Under the pieces are notes generated by a model, which saw nothing but the letters and a program-made list of their open reading frames with translations, made no database searches and had not been told where the DNA came from. Below, in pieces: positions 16,832-25,629 of a stretch of 64,000 bases of DNA; position 1 is the stretch's first letter, and each line of letters begins with the position of its first letter. Source of the DNA: Thiofilum sp. (lineage in GTDB: Bacteria; Pseudomonadota; Gammaproteobacteria; Thiotrichales; Thiotrichaceae); the NCBI RefSeq assembly GCF_016711335.1, contig NZ_JADJTF010000001.1:1612001-1676000 (forward strand), written 5' to 3'. The position numbers were made by a program, and so were the translations under genes.

Positions 16832-17817
16832 GGTTTTTGGTCGTCTTCTGTACTGGTAGGGGGCGTTTTCTGACCGCGCCACTGCTCTAAATTGACGACA
16901 TTAGTTTCCTCGCGGGTGTGAGGTGATTGGGGATTATGGCCCAGTAATACCGAAGGATTACCGGCTAAAAACTCACGCATGAGGCGCAGCTTTAAACTAT
17001 TAGGAAAGCGTTCTGCTGTTTCGCCTTGCTCCAAGGCTTCTGATTCTTCTTCAGTTAAAGAATTGACTAGCATTGTCCAGCGTTGATTGAGCGCGTGAGC
17101 TAGCGGTTGCCCATTTTTTTCTAATTGGGATTGGACATTTTCAGGTAAAGACTCTAGATAAGCATCTAGGTTTTCCATAATGGTGCCGGAGTGATTAGCC
17201 TCTAGACTATCTAAAATATCTTGTAACCACAGTGTTTCGGCTTCACGAGCAAAAAAGTCATGATCTAAAGTAGGTTGACCATGTTTAATACGCCCCTCGG
17301 TTTTGCCATGTTTTTGCCAAAACGCGCGTAAAGTTGGGATATGAGTTTTTAGCTGGTCGAGTAGAGAAGGTTCTTCATGTTCACTCGCCGCATAATCATA
17401 AGTCACGATCTGTACTTGTTGGCTTAGTAAAAAACCTTGATAGAGTGCACTGACATATTGGAATGCATCAAAGGAGAGCGTGATAATATTTTCTTCATAG
17501 TCAGTCGTATCAGGTTCCTCTAATTCAATATTGAGAAACATTTGATAGTCTTCATAAACAATGTCCCAAAAAATCTTACCGTCCTGATGGCGCACATAGA
17601 TGGGGGTATTTAGGGTAGTATGGGGATTTTCAGGGTTAGAGGTAATCAGCCAATAATCACCATTTTGCTGCACACTTTTTATTAGTGCGCTCAAATCCAT
17701 GAACTCCAAGGGAGCACTAAAGGCTTGGGAAGGACTATTATAATGATCCTGCACCGTTAAATAGAGGTTAGGCAGGCCACCTTCAAGGGTAATTGTAATT
17801 GAGAGACTTTGATCCAT
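16828..17817 (-). CDS. Uncharacterised acidic cytoplasmic protein
   Basis: A 329-residue protein that I do not recognise. There is no signal peptide or membrane segment. It starts MDQSLSITITLEGGLPNLYLTVQD with a beta-rich first half, then a more helical second half (around 140-290), and a low-complexity tail with NVVNLEQWRGQ. It is rich in Glu and Asp. It converges with the exosortase locus (4-bp overlap) and diverges from the M28-like gene. Coding is supported by length, ordinary codon use and the absence of a better frame. Confidence 0.75.
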   Translation of the reverse strand: MDQSLSITITLEGGLPNLYLTVQDHYNSPSQAFSAPLEFMDLSALIKSVQQNGDYWLITSNPENPHTTLNTPIYVRHQDGKIFWDIVYEDYQMFLNIELEEPDTTDYEENIITLSFDAFQYVSALYQGFLLSQQVQIVTYDYAASEHEEPSLLDQLKTHIPTLRAFWQKHGKTEGRIKHGQPTLDHDFFAREAETLWLQDILDSLEANHSGTIMENLDAYLESLPENVQSQLEKNGQPLAHALNQRWTMLVNSLTEEESEALEQGETAERFPNSLKLRLMREFLAGNPSVLLGHNPQSPHTREETNVVNLEQWRGQKTPPTSTEDDQKP

Positions 17818-17980
17818 ACCTTTAGTCTACCAAAAATTGCTGTAGTAGTGCAGTGATTCATTGCTTAATCCATTTGAGTGGAAAAGACATTGCAACTTTG
17901 CTGCACTTTGACATATACATGAAGCACCTTAGAGGTGCTACCAAGTACACCTCTTTTAGTTGGAATAAGGAGTATATAAT

Positions 17981-18967
17981 TTGTTCAAATGGATGGCGCG
18001 TCGCACCCAAGAATTAATTGTGGCGTTTCTTATTGTAGCGGCATTAATTTGGGGGGTTATTACTCAACCTATTTTACCTCCAACCAGTCAAAGCACTTTA
18101 CTGCGTTTAGATGCACAAAAACTACAAGCGAATATGTTAGCACTAGGGGAGTTTAAGGGCGATTTATCCGAGGCTGAAGATAATGTCATTATCAAAACCG
18201 CTGATTATGTAACGCAACGCCTAGAAGGTTTGGGCACGATTGAATCCAAAGGCTATAGTGCAGGGTTGCATCAAATCAACCTACAAATTGGTAAGGTTAA
18301 GGTCGATGCTTCTAATCCAGAATACCCTATTACTCATCCACGCTTAGTCTTGGTGGTACATCATGTTTTATCTACGGTATCTGCTTGGGAGGGCGCTAAA
18401 TCCTTAGCCGGTCTGATTGAGTTAGCGCAACGCTTAGAGCAAGACACGAAAACTAATAAAAACCTTGCTTTGGAATTAGTGATTTTTCTGCATCACGCTA
18501 ATACCTTGTCCGATACCATTATGGCTGCGACAGAGGCGCATGTAGAGCAGTTGGAGCGTGATGAACGTAAACAAGATCGGGTGATTGTCTGGATGCCGGG
18601 GATTTTATTGCCCGATGCTTATACCAGCTCTAGTCATTGGGGGTTTTTAGCGCCTGCTGTACCGAGTGATGATAGTGATGTGCAGCTTTATAGCCGTTTA
18701 GCGGATTATCAGTGGTTACGCGAAGCTAAAAGCATGTTTAGATCGGCTGATATTGCTCAGGTTGACTCCTTAACCGTTTTGAGCAGTTTTCCCAAGGTCA
18801 AACGCTTTCCCTTAAATAACTATTGGGAAGAAGACATTATGGTTTTATTAATTCGGACTAAACTGGTAGGAATTAACCAAGATTATGCCGACTTAATGCG
18901 TTTTTTAACCGGATTAGAGGTATTGCTTAAACAACCTGTGAATAGACCTAATCCTAAAAAAGATTAG
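17981..18967 (+). CDS. Membrane-anchored protein resembling an M28 peptidase without metal ligands
   Basis: A 328-residue protein with one N-terminal membrane helix (about 12-28) and a large extracytoplasmic domain. The pattern LVLVVHHVLS...AKSLAGLIELAQRLE...LALELVIFLHH lines up with the core of M28 aminopeptidases (VVIGAHYDS, ASGVAALLELARLL, VRFVFFGAEE), but the HxD, Asp and Glu-Glu metal and catalytic residues are replaced. It therefore looks like a pseudopeptidase; the similarity is my reading of fold rhythm, not an alignment. The TTG start is chosen for the well-placed TAAGGAG nine bases upstream. rnpB follows directly. Confidence 0.7.
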   Translation: MFKWMARRTQELIVAFLIVAALIWGVITQPILPPTSQSTLLRLDAQKLQANMLALGEFKGDLSEAEDNVIIKTADYVTQRLEGLGTIESKGYSAGLHQINLQIGKVKVDASNPEYPITHPRLVLVVHHVLSTVSAWEGAKSLAGLIELAQRLEQDTKTNKNLALELVIFLHHANTLSDTIMAATEAHVEQLERDERKQDRVIVWMPGILLPDAYTSSSHWGFLAPAVPSDDSDVQLYSRLADYQWLREAKSMFRSADIAQVDSLTVLSSFPKVKRFPLNNYWEEDIMVLLIRTKLVGINQDYADLMRFLTGLEVLLKQPVNRPNPKKD

Positions 18968-19032
18968 TTTTCCCAACTAAAAGCTCAGAAAGATTAACTA
19001 CTCTGATAGGTTTTCTGTTATAAAGCGCACAT

Positions 19033-19372
19033 CGAGTTGATCGGGTAATCGCCGTTCGCAAGAAGGGAGGAAAGTCCGGGCTCCATAGGGTAAGACGCCA
19101 GATAACGTCTGGGCGGCGTGAGTCGACGGAAAGTGCCACAGAAAATATACCGCCTTAGGCGTCAGTTTAAGGTAAGGGTGAAATGGTGCGGTAAGAGCGC
19201 ACCGCGCTTCTGGTAACAGAAGTGGCAGGGCAAACCCCGTCTGGAGCAAAACCAAATAGGGACACATTGGTGTGACCCGCACTGTGTCCGGGTAGGTTGC
19301 TTGAGGTTATTGGTGACAATAATCCTAGATGAATGATTATCCACGACAGAACCCGGCTTATAGATCAACTCG
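19033..19372 (+). ncRNA. rnpB: RNase P RNA, bacterial class A
   Basis: About 340 nt. The universally conserved blocks are visible: GAGGAAAGTCCGGGCTCC near 19067, GGTAAGAGCGCACCGCG near 19190, CAGGGCAAACCCCG near 19226 and ACAGAACCCGGCTTATAG near 19346. The ends pair (GAGTTGATC at 19034 with GATCAACTC at 19363), forming helix P1. A TATAAA at 19019-19024 is well placed as the -10 element for a start near 19031, and a T-rich run follows P1. It is the catalytic subunit that matures tRNA 5' ends. Open frames across it are spurious. Confidence 0.97.
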
Positions 19373-19739
19373 ACTTTTATTTTTCTGCTCTACTTTCTCT
19401 GCTTAACGTTCCTTCCTTAGTTAAGAACGATAATAAACAAAGGTTTGACATTGACACAGCTAGGGGGAGTTTCTAACATGCTCTAGCTAATGGAGTGGCA
19501 GAGCTGATAGGGTATTAATCAAGGATGATAACCGTCGTTTTATGAGTATTTTAACTCACACAGTTCCATTAATGAGTTCCACTCGCTTCAACGATTATTA
19601 ACCATTCTTAAATGAGCTGTTACTCCACTATGGTCGGTATTTAGTAGCAATTTTTAATAGCTATAGTGGCTGATAAGTTATTTCATTTTAACAAATAGGG
19701 TATTCTGAGACCTTCTTTAGGTAGGCTTAGCGATTCAAT
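19373..19739. other. Gap between rnpB and rsmH; mraZ absent
   Basis: A 367-bp stretch where many gammaproteobacteria carry mraZ between rnpB and rsmH. No frame in it resembles MraZ, and I do not see the triple TGGGN box that MraZ binds. It contains a good promoter (19451-19479) and otherwise nothing I can name. Confidence 0.55.
19451..19479 (+). promoter_or_regulatory. Predicted sigma-70 promoter of the dcw cluster
   Basis: Consensus -35 TTGACA (19451-19456), 17-base spacer, -10 TAACAT (19474-19479). A second TTGACA directly precedes it. It would give a leader of about 255 nt before rsmH. Confidence 0.55.
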
Positions 19740-20678
19740 ATGATGACAGCACCTTTTACCCATGACAGTGTACTGTTATCAGAGGCAGTTAATGCCCTGA
19801 TGATTAGACCCGATGGATTATACATCGATGGTACGTATGGGCGTGGCGGTCATTCAGCCTTAATTCTGCAATCCTTAGGCGCACAGGGTAAGCTCTTAGT
19901 CATTGATAAAGATCCCAGTGCTATTGAGCATGCTAGATTGAATTATCAAAACGATCCGCGTGTGGTAATTTGGCAAGGTTCTTTTAAAGATTTTGATAGT
20001 GCGTTACAGGCTTGCAACTTAGCACGGCCCAATGGGCTATTACTGGATTTGGGGGTATCTTCACCGCAATTAGATGATGCCGAGCGTGGGTTTAGTTTTA
20101 TGCGCCAAGGTGCTTTAGACATGCGCATGAATCCCCAACACGGTATGAGTGCCGCAGATTGGGTGAATAGTGCAGCAGAGACAGAAATTGCTGATGTATT
20201 ATGGCGTTATGGTGAGGAGCGTTTTTCGCGCCAAATAGCGCGTAAAATTGTCCAAACGCGTACTGCCCAGCCCCTAACTACGACCTTACAATTGGCAGAG
20301 TTAATTGCTCATGCTATTCCTAAAAAAGAGCCTCATAAGCATCCCGCCACCCGTAGCTTTCAAGCGATTCGCATTAAAATTAATGAGGAATTGCAGGATA
20401 TTGAGACTTGCTTAGTAAAAACCTTAGATCATTTAGCCCTAGGGGGGCGTTTATCAATTATTAGCTTTCATTCTTTAGAGGATCGTTTGGTCAAGCAATT
20501 TATGCGCGAGTATTCGACGCCCAAGCGTTTACCTAAAGGTCTGCCCATTCTGGATGATCAGACTGAAATGCCCCCTTTAAAGCTAATAGGTAAGGGATTG
20601 AGAGCAAGTGAACAAGAAATTGCAACTAATATACGTGCTCGGAGTGCTTTATTGCGCATTGCAGAGCGTATGAGGTAA
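19740..20678 (+). CDS. rsmH: RsmH, 16S rRNA m4C1402 methyltransferase
   Basis: A 312-residue SAM-dependent methyltransferase (formerly MraW). Motifs: HDSVLLSEAVNAL at the N-terminus, SAM-binding YIDGTYGRGGHS, LLLDLGVSSPQLD, RGFSFMRQGALDMRM and the C-terminal IISFHSLEDRLVKQF. It N4-methylates C1402 of 16S rRNA in the decoding centre. It is the first gene of the dcw cluster here and is 4 bp from ftsL. The ATG at 19740 is followed by a second ATG; either could be used. Confidence 0.97.
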   Translation: MMTAPFTHDSVLLSEAVNALMIRPDGLYIDGTYGRGGHSALILQSLGAQGKLLVIDKDPSAIEHARLNYQNDPRVVIWQGSFKDFDSALQACNLARPNGLLLDLGVSSPQLDDAERGFSFMRQGALDMRMNPQHGMSAADWVNSAAETEIADVLWRYGEERFSRQIARKIVQTRTAQPLTTTLQLAELIAHAIPKKEPHKHPATRSFQAIRIKINEELQDIETCLVKTLDHLALGGRLSIISFHSLEDRLVKQFMREYSTPKRLPKGLPILDDQTEMPPLKLIGKGLRASEQEIATNIRARSALLRIAERMR

Positions 20679-20682
20679 GAGT

Positions 20683-20955
20683 ATGGAACGCTGGCAGTTT
20701 TTTAGCTTAATTTTTCTCTATGTGGCAGTGATTGGTATGGCGGTGTTGTTGGTCGCTAATCGTCACCAAGCACGCCAATTATTTGTTGAATTGCAAACGC
20801 TAGAAAAAGAGCGTGATCGGTTAAATTCAGATTGGAGCCGTTTGAAGCTAGAGCAAAGTACACAGCTCCATCACTTACGCATTGAGCAGCGTGCTAGGGA
20901 AAGCTTGAAAATGCAAAAACCTTCCACAGAAGGGATTGGAGTGATTCGTGAATGA
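20683..20955 (+). CDS. ftsL: FtsL, divisome bitopic membrane protein
   Basis: A 90-residue protein with one membrane helix (about 7-26, FLYVAVIGMAVLLVA), then a heptad-patterned coiled coil (LFVELQTLEKERDRLNSDW). Size, topology and position between rsmH and ftsI identify FtsL. It forms the FtsQLB complex that activates FtsWI synthesis at the septum. Its stop overlaps the ftsI start by 4 bases (ATGA). Confidence 0.93.
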   Translation: MERWQFFSLIFLYVAVIGMAVLLVANRHQARQLFVELQTLEKERDRLNSDWSRLKLEQSTQLHHLRIEQRARESLKMQKPSTEGIGVIRE

Positions 20956-22802
20956 AGCGTCGTAAAACTCCCTCGCCTATTTTTCAAGGGCGGCGTTTTC
21001 TCTTAATGTTGATTTTACTAACTCTGATTGGGGTGTTACTGCTACGCGCTATTTGGTTGGAAATTTATCAGCGTGATTGGCTCCAAGAGCAAGCCGACAA
21101 GCGTCAAACCAGTATTGTCAAAATACCCGCCTCACGCGGCATGATTGTAGATCGTAATGGTGATCCTTTAGCCATTAGTTCGCCCGTAGAATCCTTATGG
21201 TGTAACCCTAGTAAACTCATCGAAGCCCGCGCTCAATTACGCAAAGAATATGAGCAAGCCTTACAAGCTGCGGATGCGCGTAAAGGTACGGCGGAGGAAG
21301 AAAAAGCTAAAGCCTTAGAGTTAGCCAGTCTACGCTTTCAGCGCCTAGAACAAGCATTAGCCAAAATAGAAAGCGAACTAGAACTAAAACCCGGTGAGTT
21401 ATTAAAGCGTTTGAATGAGTCTAAGGATAAAAAGTTTTTTTATTTAGGGCGCTTGTTATCTCCAGAGGTTGCCGAAGCCTTTTTGAATCTGAATATTGAA
21501 GGGGTAGGCAGTACCCAAGAATATCGACGTTTTTACCCAATGACTGAAACAGCAGGGCAGCTAGTCGGTATCACGGATGTGGATGGCAAAGGGATTGAGG
21601 GCATAGAAAAAGCTAAAAACGAGCTACTAGCGGGTAAAAATGGTCGCAAACGTGTGGTCTTAGACGGAAAAAGACGCTCAGTGGAGGATGTGGATCGTAT
21701 TGAGGATATGGTTCCGGGGCAGATGATCCAACTGAGTATTGATCGGCGTATTCAGTATTTAGCCTATCGTGCCTTATTAGCTCAAGTCACCCAACTCAAA
21801 GCTCAGGCTGGCTCGGTGGTGGTCATGGATGCTCATACGGGTGAAGTGTTAGCGATGGCTAACTATCCTTCTTTTAATCCCAATAACCGTAAAGAGGTTG
21901 ATTTAGCGTCTTCGCGTAATCGGGCAGTGACGGATAGTTTTGAGCCGGGGTCTACCTTAAAGCCTTTGACGGTAGCGGCTGCGCTAGAGTCGGGTGCTAT
22001 TCGACCCGATATTGAAGTGGATACCTCTCCGGGGCATTTAAATTTTGGTAAGTATAAAGTTCAAGATCCCACTAATTATGGTACTTTATCCATAGCACAA
22101 ATTTTAGCCAAGTCGAGTAACGTTGGGGCTAGTCGACTCGCCTTATTAATGAATCAACGCGATCACTGGATGTTTTTAAATCGTGTCGGTTTAGGACGGA
22201 TTACTGAGTCTGGATTAATAGGCGAAACCGAAGGTAAGCTCACTAATTATGTTAATTGGGGACAGGTAGATCGAGCATCACATGGTTATGGCTATGGTTT
22301 ATCGACTAGCTTATTACAATTAACCCATGCGTATACGCCGTTTGCAGCACAAGGGGTGTTGTATCCGGTTAGTATTTATAAACTCGATGCCAGTCCTAGT
22401 AATGGTCAGCAGGTCATGAGTCCAGATACTGCCAAAGCAGTGCTGCGCATGATGGAAGCTGTAGTGCAAGCGGGAGGCACGGGACAAAAGGCTGTAGTAG
22501 AAGGCTACCGTATTGCAGGCAAAACGGGGACAGCCTACAAATATATCAATGGCAAGTATCGTAATGATAAATATATGACTAGCTTCATTGGTATTGCTCC
22601 GGCTAGCCAGCCCCGTCTCGTAGTTGCTGTGCAAATTGATGAACCTAAAACAAATGATAGTGGTGGGCGGGCTGCTGCTCCAGTATTTGCCAAAATTATG
22701 GCGGAGTCACTGAGACTATTGGATATAGCACCTGACAACCTACCCAATTTAAAACAAGCAGAACATACGACACAACAAGGGGTAACAGCGGGTGGAACAT
22801 GA
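20952..22802 (+). CDS. ftsI: FtsI, septal peptidoglycan transpeptidase (PBP3)
   Basis: A 616-residue class B penicillin-binding protein: membrane anchor at about 14-34, dimerisation domain beginning ASRGMIVDRNGDPLA, and transpeptidase domain with the active-site serine in PGSTLKP (near residue 334), KSSNVG and AGKTGTAYK. It cross-links septal peptidoglycan with FtsW. Unlike E. coli PBP3, the N-terminal domain has a longer, highly charged, Ala/Glu/Lys-rich helical stretch at about 91-143 before LKPGELLKRL. It overlaps murE by 4 bases. Confidence 0.96.
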   Translation: MKRRKTPSPIFQGRRFLLMLILLTLIGVLLLRAIWLEIYQRDWLQEQADKRQTSIVKIPASRGMIVDRNGDPLAISSPVESLWCNPSKLIEARAQLRKEYEQALQAADARKGTAEEEKAKALELASLRFQRLEQALAKIESELELKPGELLKRLNESKDKKFFYLGRLLSPEVAEAFLNLNIEGVGSTQEYRRFYPMTETAGQLVGITDVDGKGIEGIEKAKNELLAGKNGRKRVVLDGKRRSVEDVDRIEDMVPGQMIQLSIDRRIQYLAYRALLAQVTQLKAQAGSVVVMDAHTGEVLAMANYPSFNPNNRKEVDLASSRNRAVTDSFEPGSTLKPLTVAAALESGAIRPDIEVDTSPGHLNFGKYKVQDPTNYGTLSIAQILAKSSNVGASRLALLMNQRDHWMFLNRVGLGRITESGLIGETEGKLTNYVNWGQVDRASHGYGYGLSTSLLQLTHAYTPFAAQGVLYPVSIYKLDASPSNGQQVMSPDTAKAVLRMMEAVVQAGGTGQKAVVEGYRIAGKTGTAYKYINGKYRNDKYMTSFIGIAPASQPRLVVAVQIDEPKTNDSGGRAAAPVFAKIMAESLRLLDIAPDNLPNLKQAEHTTQQGVTAGGT

Positions 22803-24286
22803 TAACTAATACCCTCAGTACACTTTTATCAGCTTGGGTAGCCGATGCGCCCAATATTCCTATTACGGGTCTAGCCGTTGACACGCGTCTTATTCAGCCC
22901 GGTATGGCTTTTGTAGCTCTACAAGGGGGACAACATCATGGTATTGAATTTGCGGAAGTAGCGATTCAAGCGGGGGCAGTGGCGATTCTAGCTGAACCCG
23001 TTGAGCAACGCAGTTTTCCAAGGCTATCTGTGCCCGTGGTCGTGGTTCCACAGTTGCGCGAGCGCTTGGGACTAATCGCTAAAGCGTTTTATGATGCTCC
23101 TTCCGATGAGTTATTTATGGTAGGGGTGACAGGTACGGATGGCAAAACCTCCACTACTCATTTCATCGCTGAAGCACTCCAAGTGTTGGGTACTAGAGCG
23201 GCGGTACTAGGCACATTAGGCAGTGGTCTACCCGGTCAATTATTGAAAGCGACTCATACCACACCCGATGCAGCGAGTGTGCATAAAGGCTTAGCTCAGC
23301 TCAAAGCACAAGGCTTTCAAGCGGTTGCGATGGAGGTTTCATCTCATGCCCTAGATCAAGGTAGGGTTAATGGGGTGAAATTTGATGTGGCAGTACTGAC
23401 TAATCTCACCCGTGATCATCTTGATTATCATGGCTCAGTTCATGCTTATGCCGAGGCAAAACGTAAATTATTTCAATGGCCTACCCTTAAGCACATTGTG
23501 GTCAATTTGGACGATTCCTTTGGCGACGATTTATTAGAGCAAGCCGAAGCACAGGGCTTATCGGTACTAGGTTATGGTATTGGTGAGCCAGATGAGTATC
23601 CAGACAATACTATCGTAGCCTTTAATCCAGTATTTAATCATCAAGGTATTCGTGCTCAGGTTATTACTCCTTATGGCGAGGGCGAGCTATATGCACCCGT
23701 TTTAGGGCAGTTTAATCTACATAATTTACTGGCTGCTCTAGGCGTCTTATTAGTCAAGGGTATTAGCTTGGATCAGGCATTACAGGCGATTGCTCAGGTG
23801 CAAGTTGTGCCCGGACGCATGGAACGTGTAGCAGACCAAGGTTCTGGCATATTAGTAGTAGTGGATTATGCTCATACACCGGGGGCTTTAGGGCAAGTAC
23901 TCAAAGCAGCTCGTACCCATACGCAAGGACAATTAATTTGTGTGTTTGGTTGTGGTGGGGATCGTGATCGTGGTAAGCGTCCGCTCATGGCACATGCCGC
24001 TGCAACACTAGCCGATCAGGTCATTGTCACCGATGACAATCCACGCACCGAGTCACCCTCACAGATTTTTGATGATATTCGTGCCGGATTTGCCACCAAT
24101 CAGCCAGCTCTATTTGAACATGATCGTGCTCAAGCAATTCGCCAAGCGCTAGCTATGGCAAAGGCAGGCGATACGGTATTAATAGCAGGCAAAGGTCATG
24201 AAACCACCCAAACCTTTAAAGATCATGTCATTGATTTTGATGATCGCTTACAAGCCACCCAAGTGCTAAAGGAGCGCTCAGTATGA
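22799..24286 (+). CDS. murE: MurE, UDP-MurNAc-Ala-Glu:meso-diaminopimelate ligase
   Basis: A 495-residue Mur ligase with ATP-binding GVTGTDGKTSTTH, the HTTPDA substrate loop, NLTRDHLDYHG and, decisively, the DNPRTE motif that marks meso-diaminopimelate specificity (lysine enzymes differ here). It adds the third residue of the stem peptide in the cytoplasm. Overlapping start and stop codons with ftsI and murF indicate coupling. Confidence 0.97.
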   Translation: MITNTLSTLLSAWVADAPNIPITGLAVDTRLIQPGMAFVALQGGQHHGIEFAEVAIQAGAVAILAEPVEQRSFPRLSVPVVVVPQLRERLGLIAKAFYDAPSDELFMVGVTGTDGKTSTTHFIAEALQVLGTRAAVLGTLGSGLPGQLLKATHTTPDAASVHKGLAQLKAQGFQAVAMEVSSHALDQGRVNGVKFDVAVLTNLTRDHLDYHGSVHAYAEAKRKLFQWPTLKHIVVNLDDSFGDDLLEQAEAQGLSVLGYGIGEPDEYPDNTIVAFNPVFNHQGIRAQVITPYGEGELYAPVLGQFNLHNLLAALGVLLVKGISLDQALQAIAQVQVVPGRMERVADQGSGILVVVDYAHTPGALGQVLKAARTHTQGQLICVFGCGGDRDRGKRPLMAHAAATLADQVIVTDDNPRTESPSQIFDDIRAGFATNQPALFEHDRAQAIRQALAMAKAGDTVLIAGKGHETTQTFKDHVIDFDDRLQATQVLKERSV

Positions 24287-25629
24287 GTTGGATGAGGCTA
24301 GCAGAGATTGCTCAACGCTGTGGGGGGCGTTTAGTAGGGGCTGATGTAGCTATTGAGGCAGTGCAGCGCGATTCACGTTTAGTTAAACAGGGTGATTTAT
24401 TTTTAGCACTCAAAGGTGAGCGCTTTGATGCCCATGATTTTGTGCCACAAGTCGTGGGTAAGGCTAGTGCTGCTTTGGTAGCGTGTGAAATAGATTGTGA
24501 TCTGCCACAGGTTATAGTGGATGATGTGCGTCTAGCTTTAGGTCGTTTAGCGGCTAGTTGGCGTACTGATTTTACTAAGCCTTTAATTGCATTAACGGGT
24601 AGTAATGGCAAAACAACTTTAAAAGAAATGCTCACTGCCATTTTAAATCAAGCAGGTAATACCTTAGCTACCGAAGGCAATCTTAATAATGATATTGGTG
24701 TACCCTTAACTTTATTGCGCTTACGTCCAGAACATGAGTTTGCTGTGATTGAAATGGGCGCGAATCATTTTGGTGAAATTGAGTATTTAACTTATTTAGC
24801 TAAACCGGATGTGGCTATTTTAAATAATGCAGGTGCTGCACATTTAGAGGGGTTTGGTGATATTGCAGGAGTATCTAGAGCTAAAGGTGAAATATTCCAA
24901 GGTTTAAAGCTTGGTGGTACTGCTATTTTAAATGCAGATGATACCTATCACAGTTATTGGCAAAGTATTACTACGGATTTTAAGGTATTAAGTTTTGGTC
25001 TAGCCAATCCAGCAGATATTAAAGGTTCTTTAGTAGGTAATCAGCTAAGTATTATTACCCCTCAAGGTGATATTGCTATAACCCTTAATTTATTAGGTCG
25101 CCATAATGCTTTAAATGCCTTAGCAGCTACCGCTGGAGCCTTAGCGATAGGTATTTCATTAGAGCATATTAAGCAAGGGTTGGAGCAATTAAAACCAGTT
25201 AAAGGGCGTTTAGCCTCTTATAAAGCTCCACAGGGGACTTGGTTAATTGATGATACTTATAATGCTAATCCCTCTTCAATGGAAGCAGCTTTAAAAGTAC
25301 TGGCTGATTTACCCGGTCGTAAAATCTTCATATTAGGCGATATGGCAGAGCTAGGCTTAGATGCGGTGCAGATGCATGAAAAAATTGCTCTACTAGCCAA
25401 AGATTTAAAAATAGATACGTTTTATGGTTTGGGGGTAAAAAGCCAAGCGGCTTGTAGTGCCTTTGGTACACCAGAAACGGGTTTTACTCAATTAGAAGAT
25501 TTAATGGCTGCTTTAGAGCAACAGCATTTAGATAATAATACCATTATTTTAATTAAAGGCTCGCGCTCAGCCAAAATGGAGCGTGTTGTCGCTGCATTAA
25601 TGCAAGCACAACTAGATGAGGTGCATTAA
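24283..25629 (+). CDS. murF: MurF, UDP-MurNAc-tripeptide:D-Ala-D-Ala ligase
   Basis: A 448-residue Mur ligase with P-loop LTGSNGKTTLKEM, EGNLNNDIGVPLTLL, EMGANHFGEI and DDTYNANPSSMEAAL, typical of MurF. It adds D-Ala-D-Ala to complete the pentapeptide precursor. It overlaps murE by 4 bases, and its last base is the first base of mraY (TAATG). Confidence 0.97.
   Translation: MSWMRLAEIAQRCGGRLVGADVAIEAVQRDSRLVKQGDLFLALKGERFDAHDFVPQVVGKASAALVACEIDCDLPQVIVDDVRLALGRLAASWRTDFTKPLIALTGSNGKTTLKEMLTAILNQAGNTLATEGNLNNDIGVPLTLLRLRPEHEFAVIEMGANHFGEIEYLTYLAKPDVAILNNAGAAHLEGFGDIAGVSRAKGEIFQGLKLGGTAILNADDTYHSYWQSITTDFKVLSFGLANPADIKGSLVGNQLSIITPQGDIAITLNLLGRHNALNALAATAGALAIGISLEHIKQGLEQLKPVKGRLASYKAPQGTWLIDDTYNANPSSMEAALKVLADLPGRKIFILGDMAELGLDAVQMHEKIALLAKDLKIDTFYGLGVKSQAACSAFGTPETGFTQLEDLMAALEQQHLDNNTIILIKGSRSAKMERVVAALMQAQLDEVH

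Noticed and set aside
18998..19368. Minus-strand open frames of 60-95 codons
   Set aside because: They lie across RNase P RNA, whose conserved blocks fully explain the sequence.
24312..24641. 109-codon minus-strand frame
   Set aside because: Antisense to murF, basic and Ser/Thr-rich without motifs.
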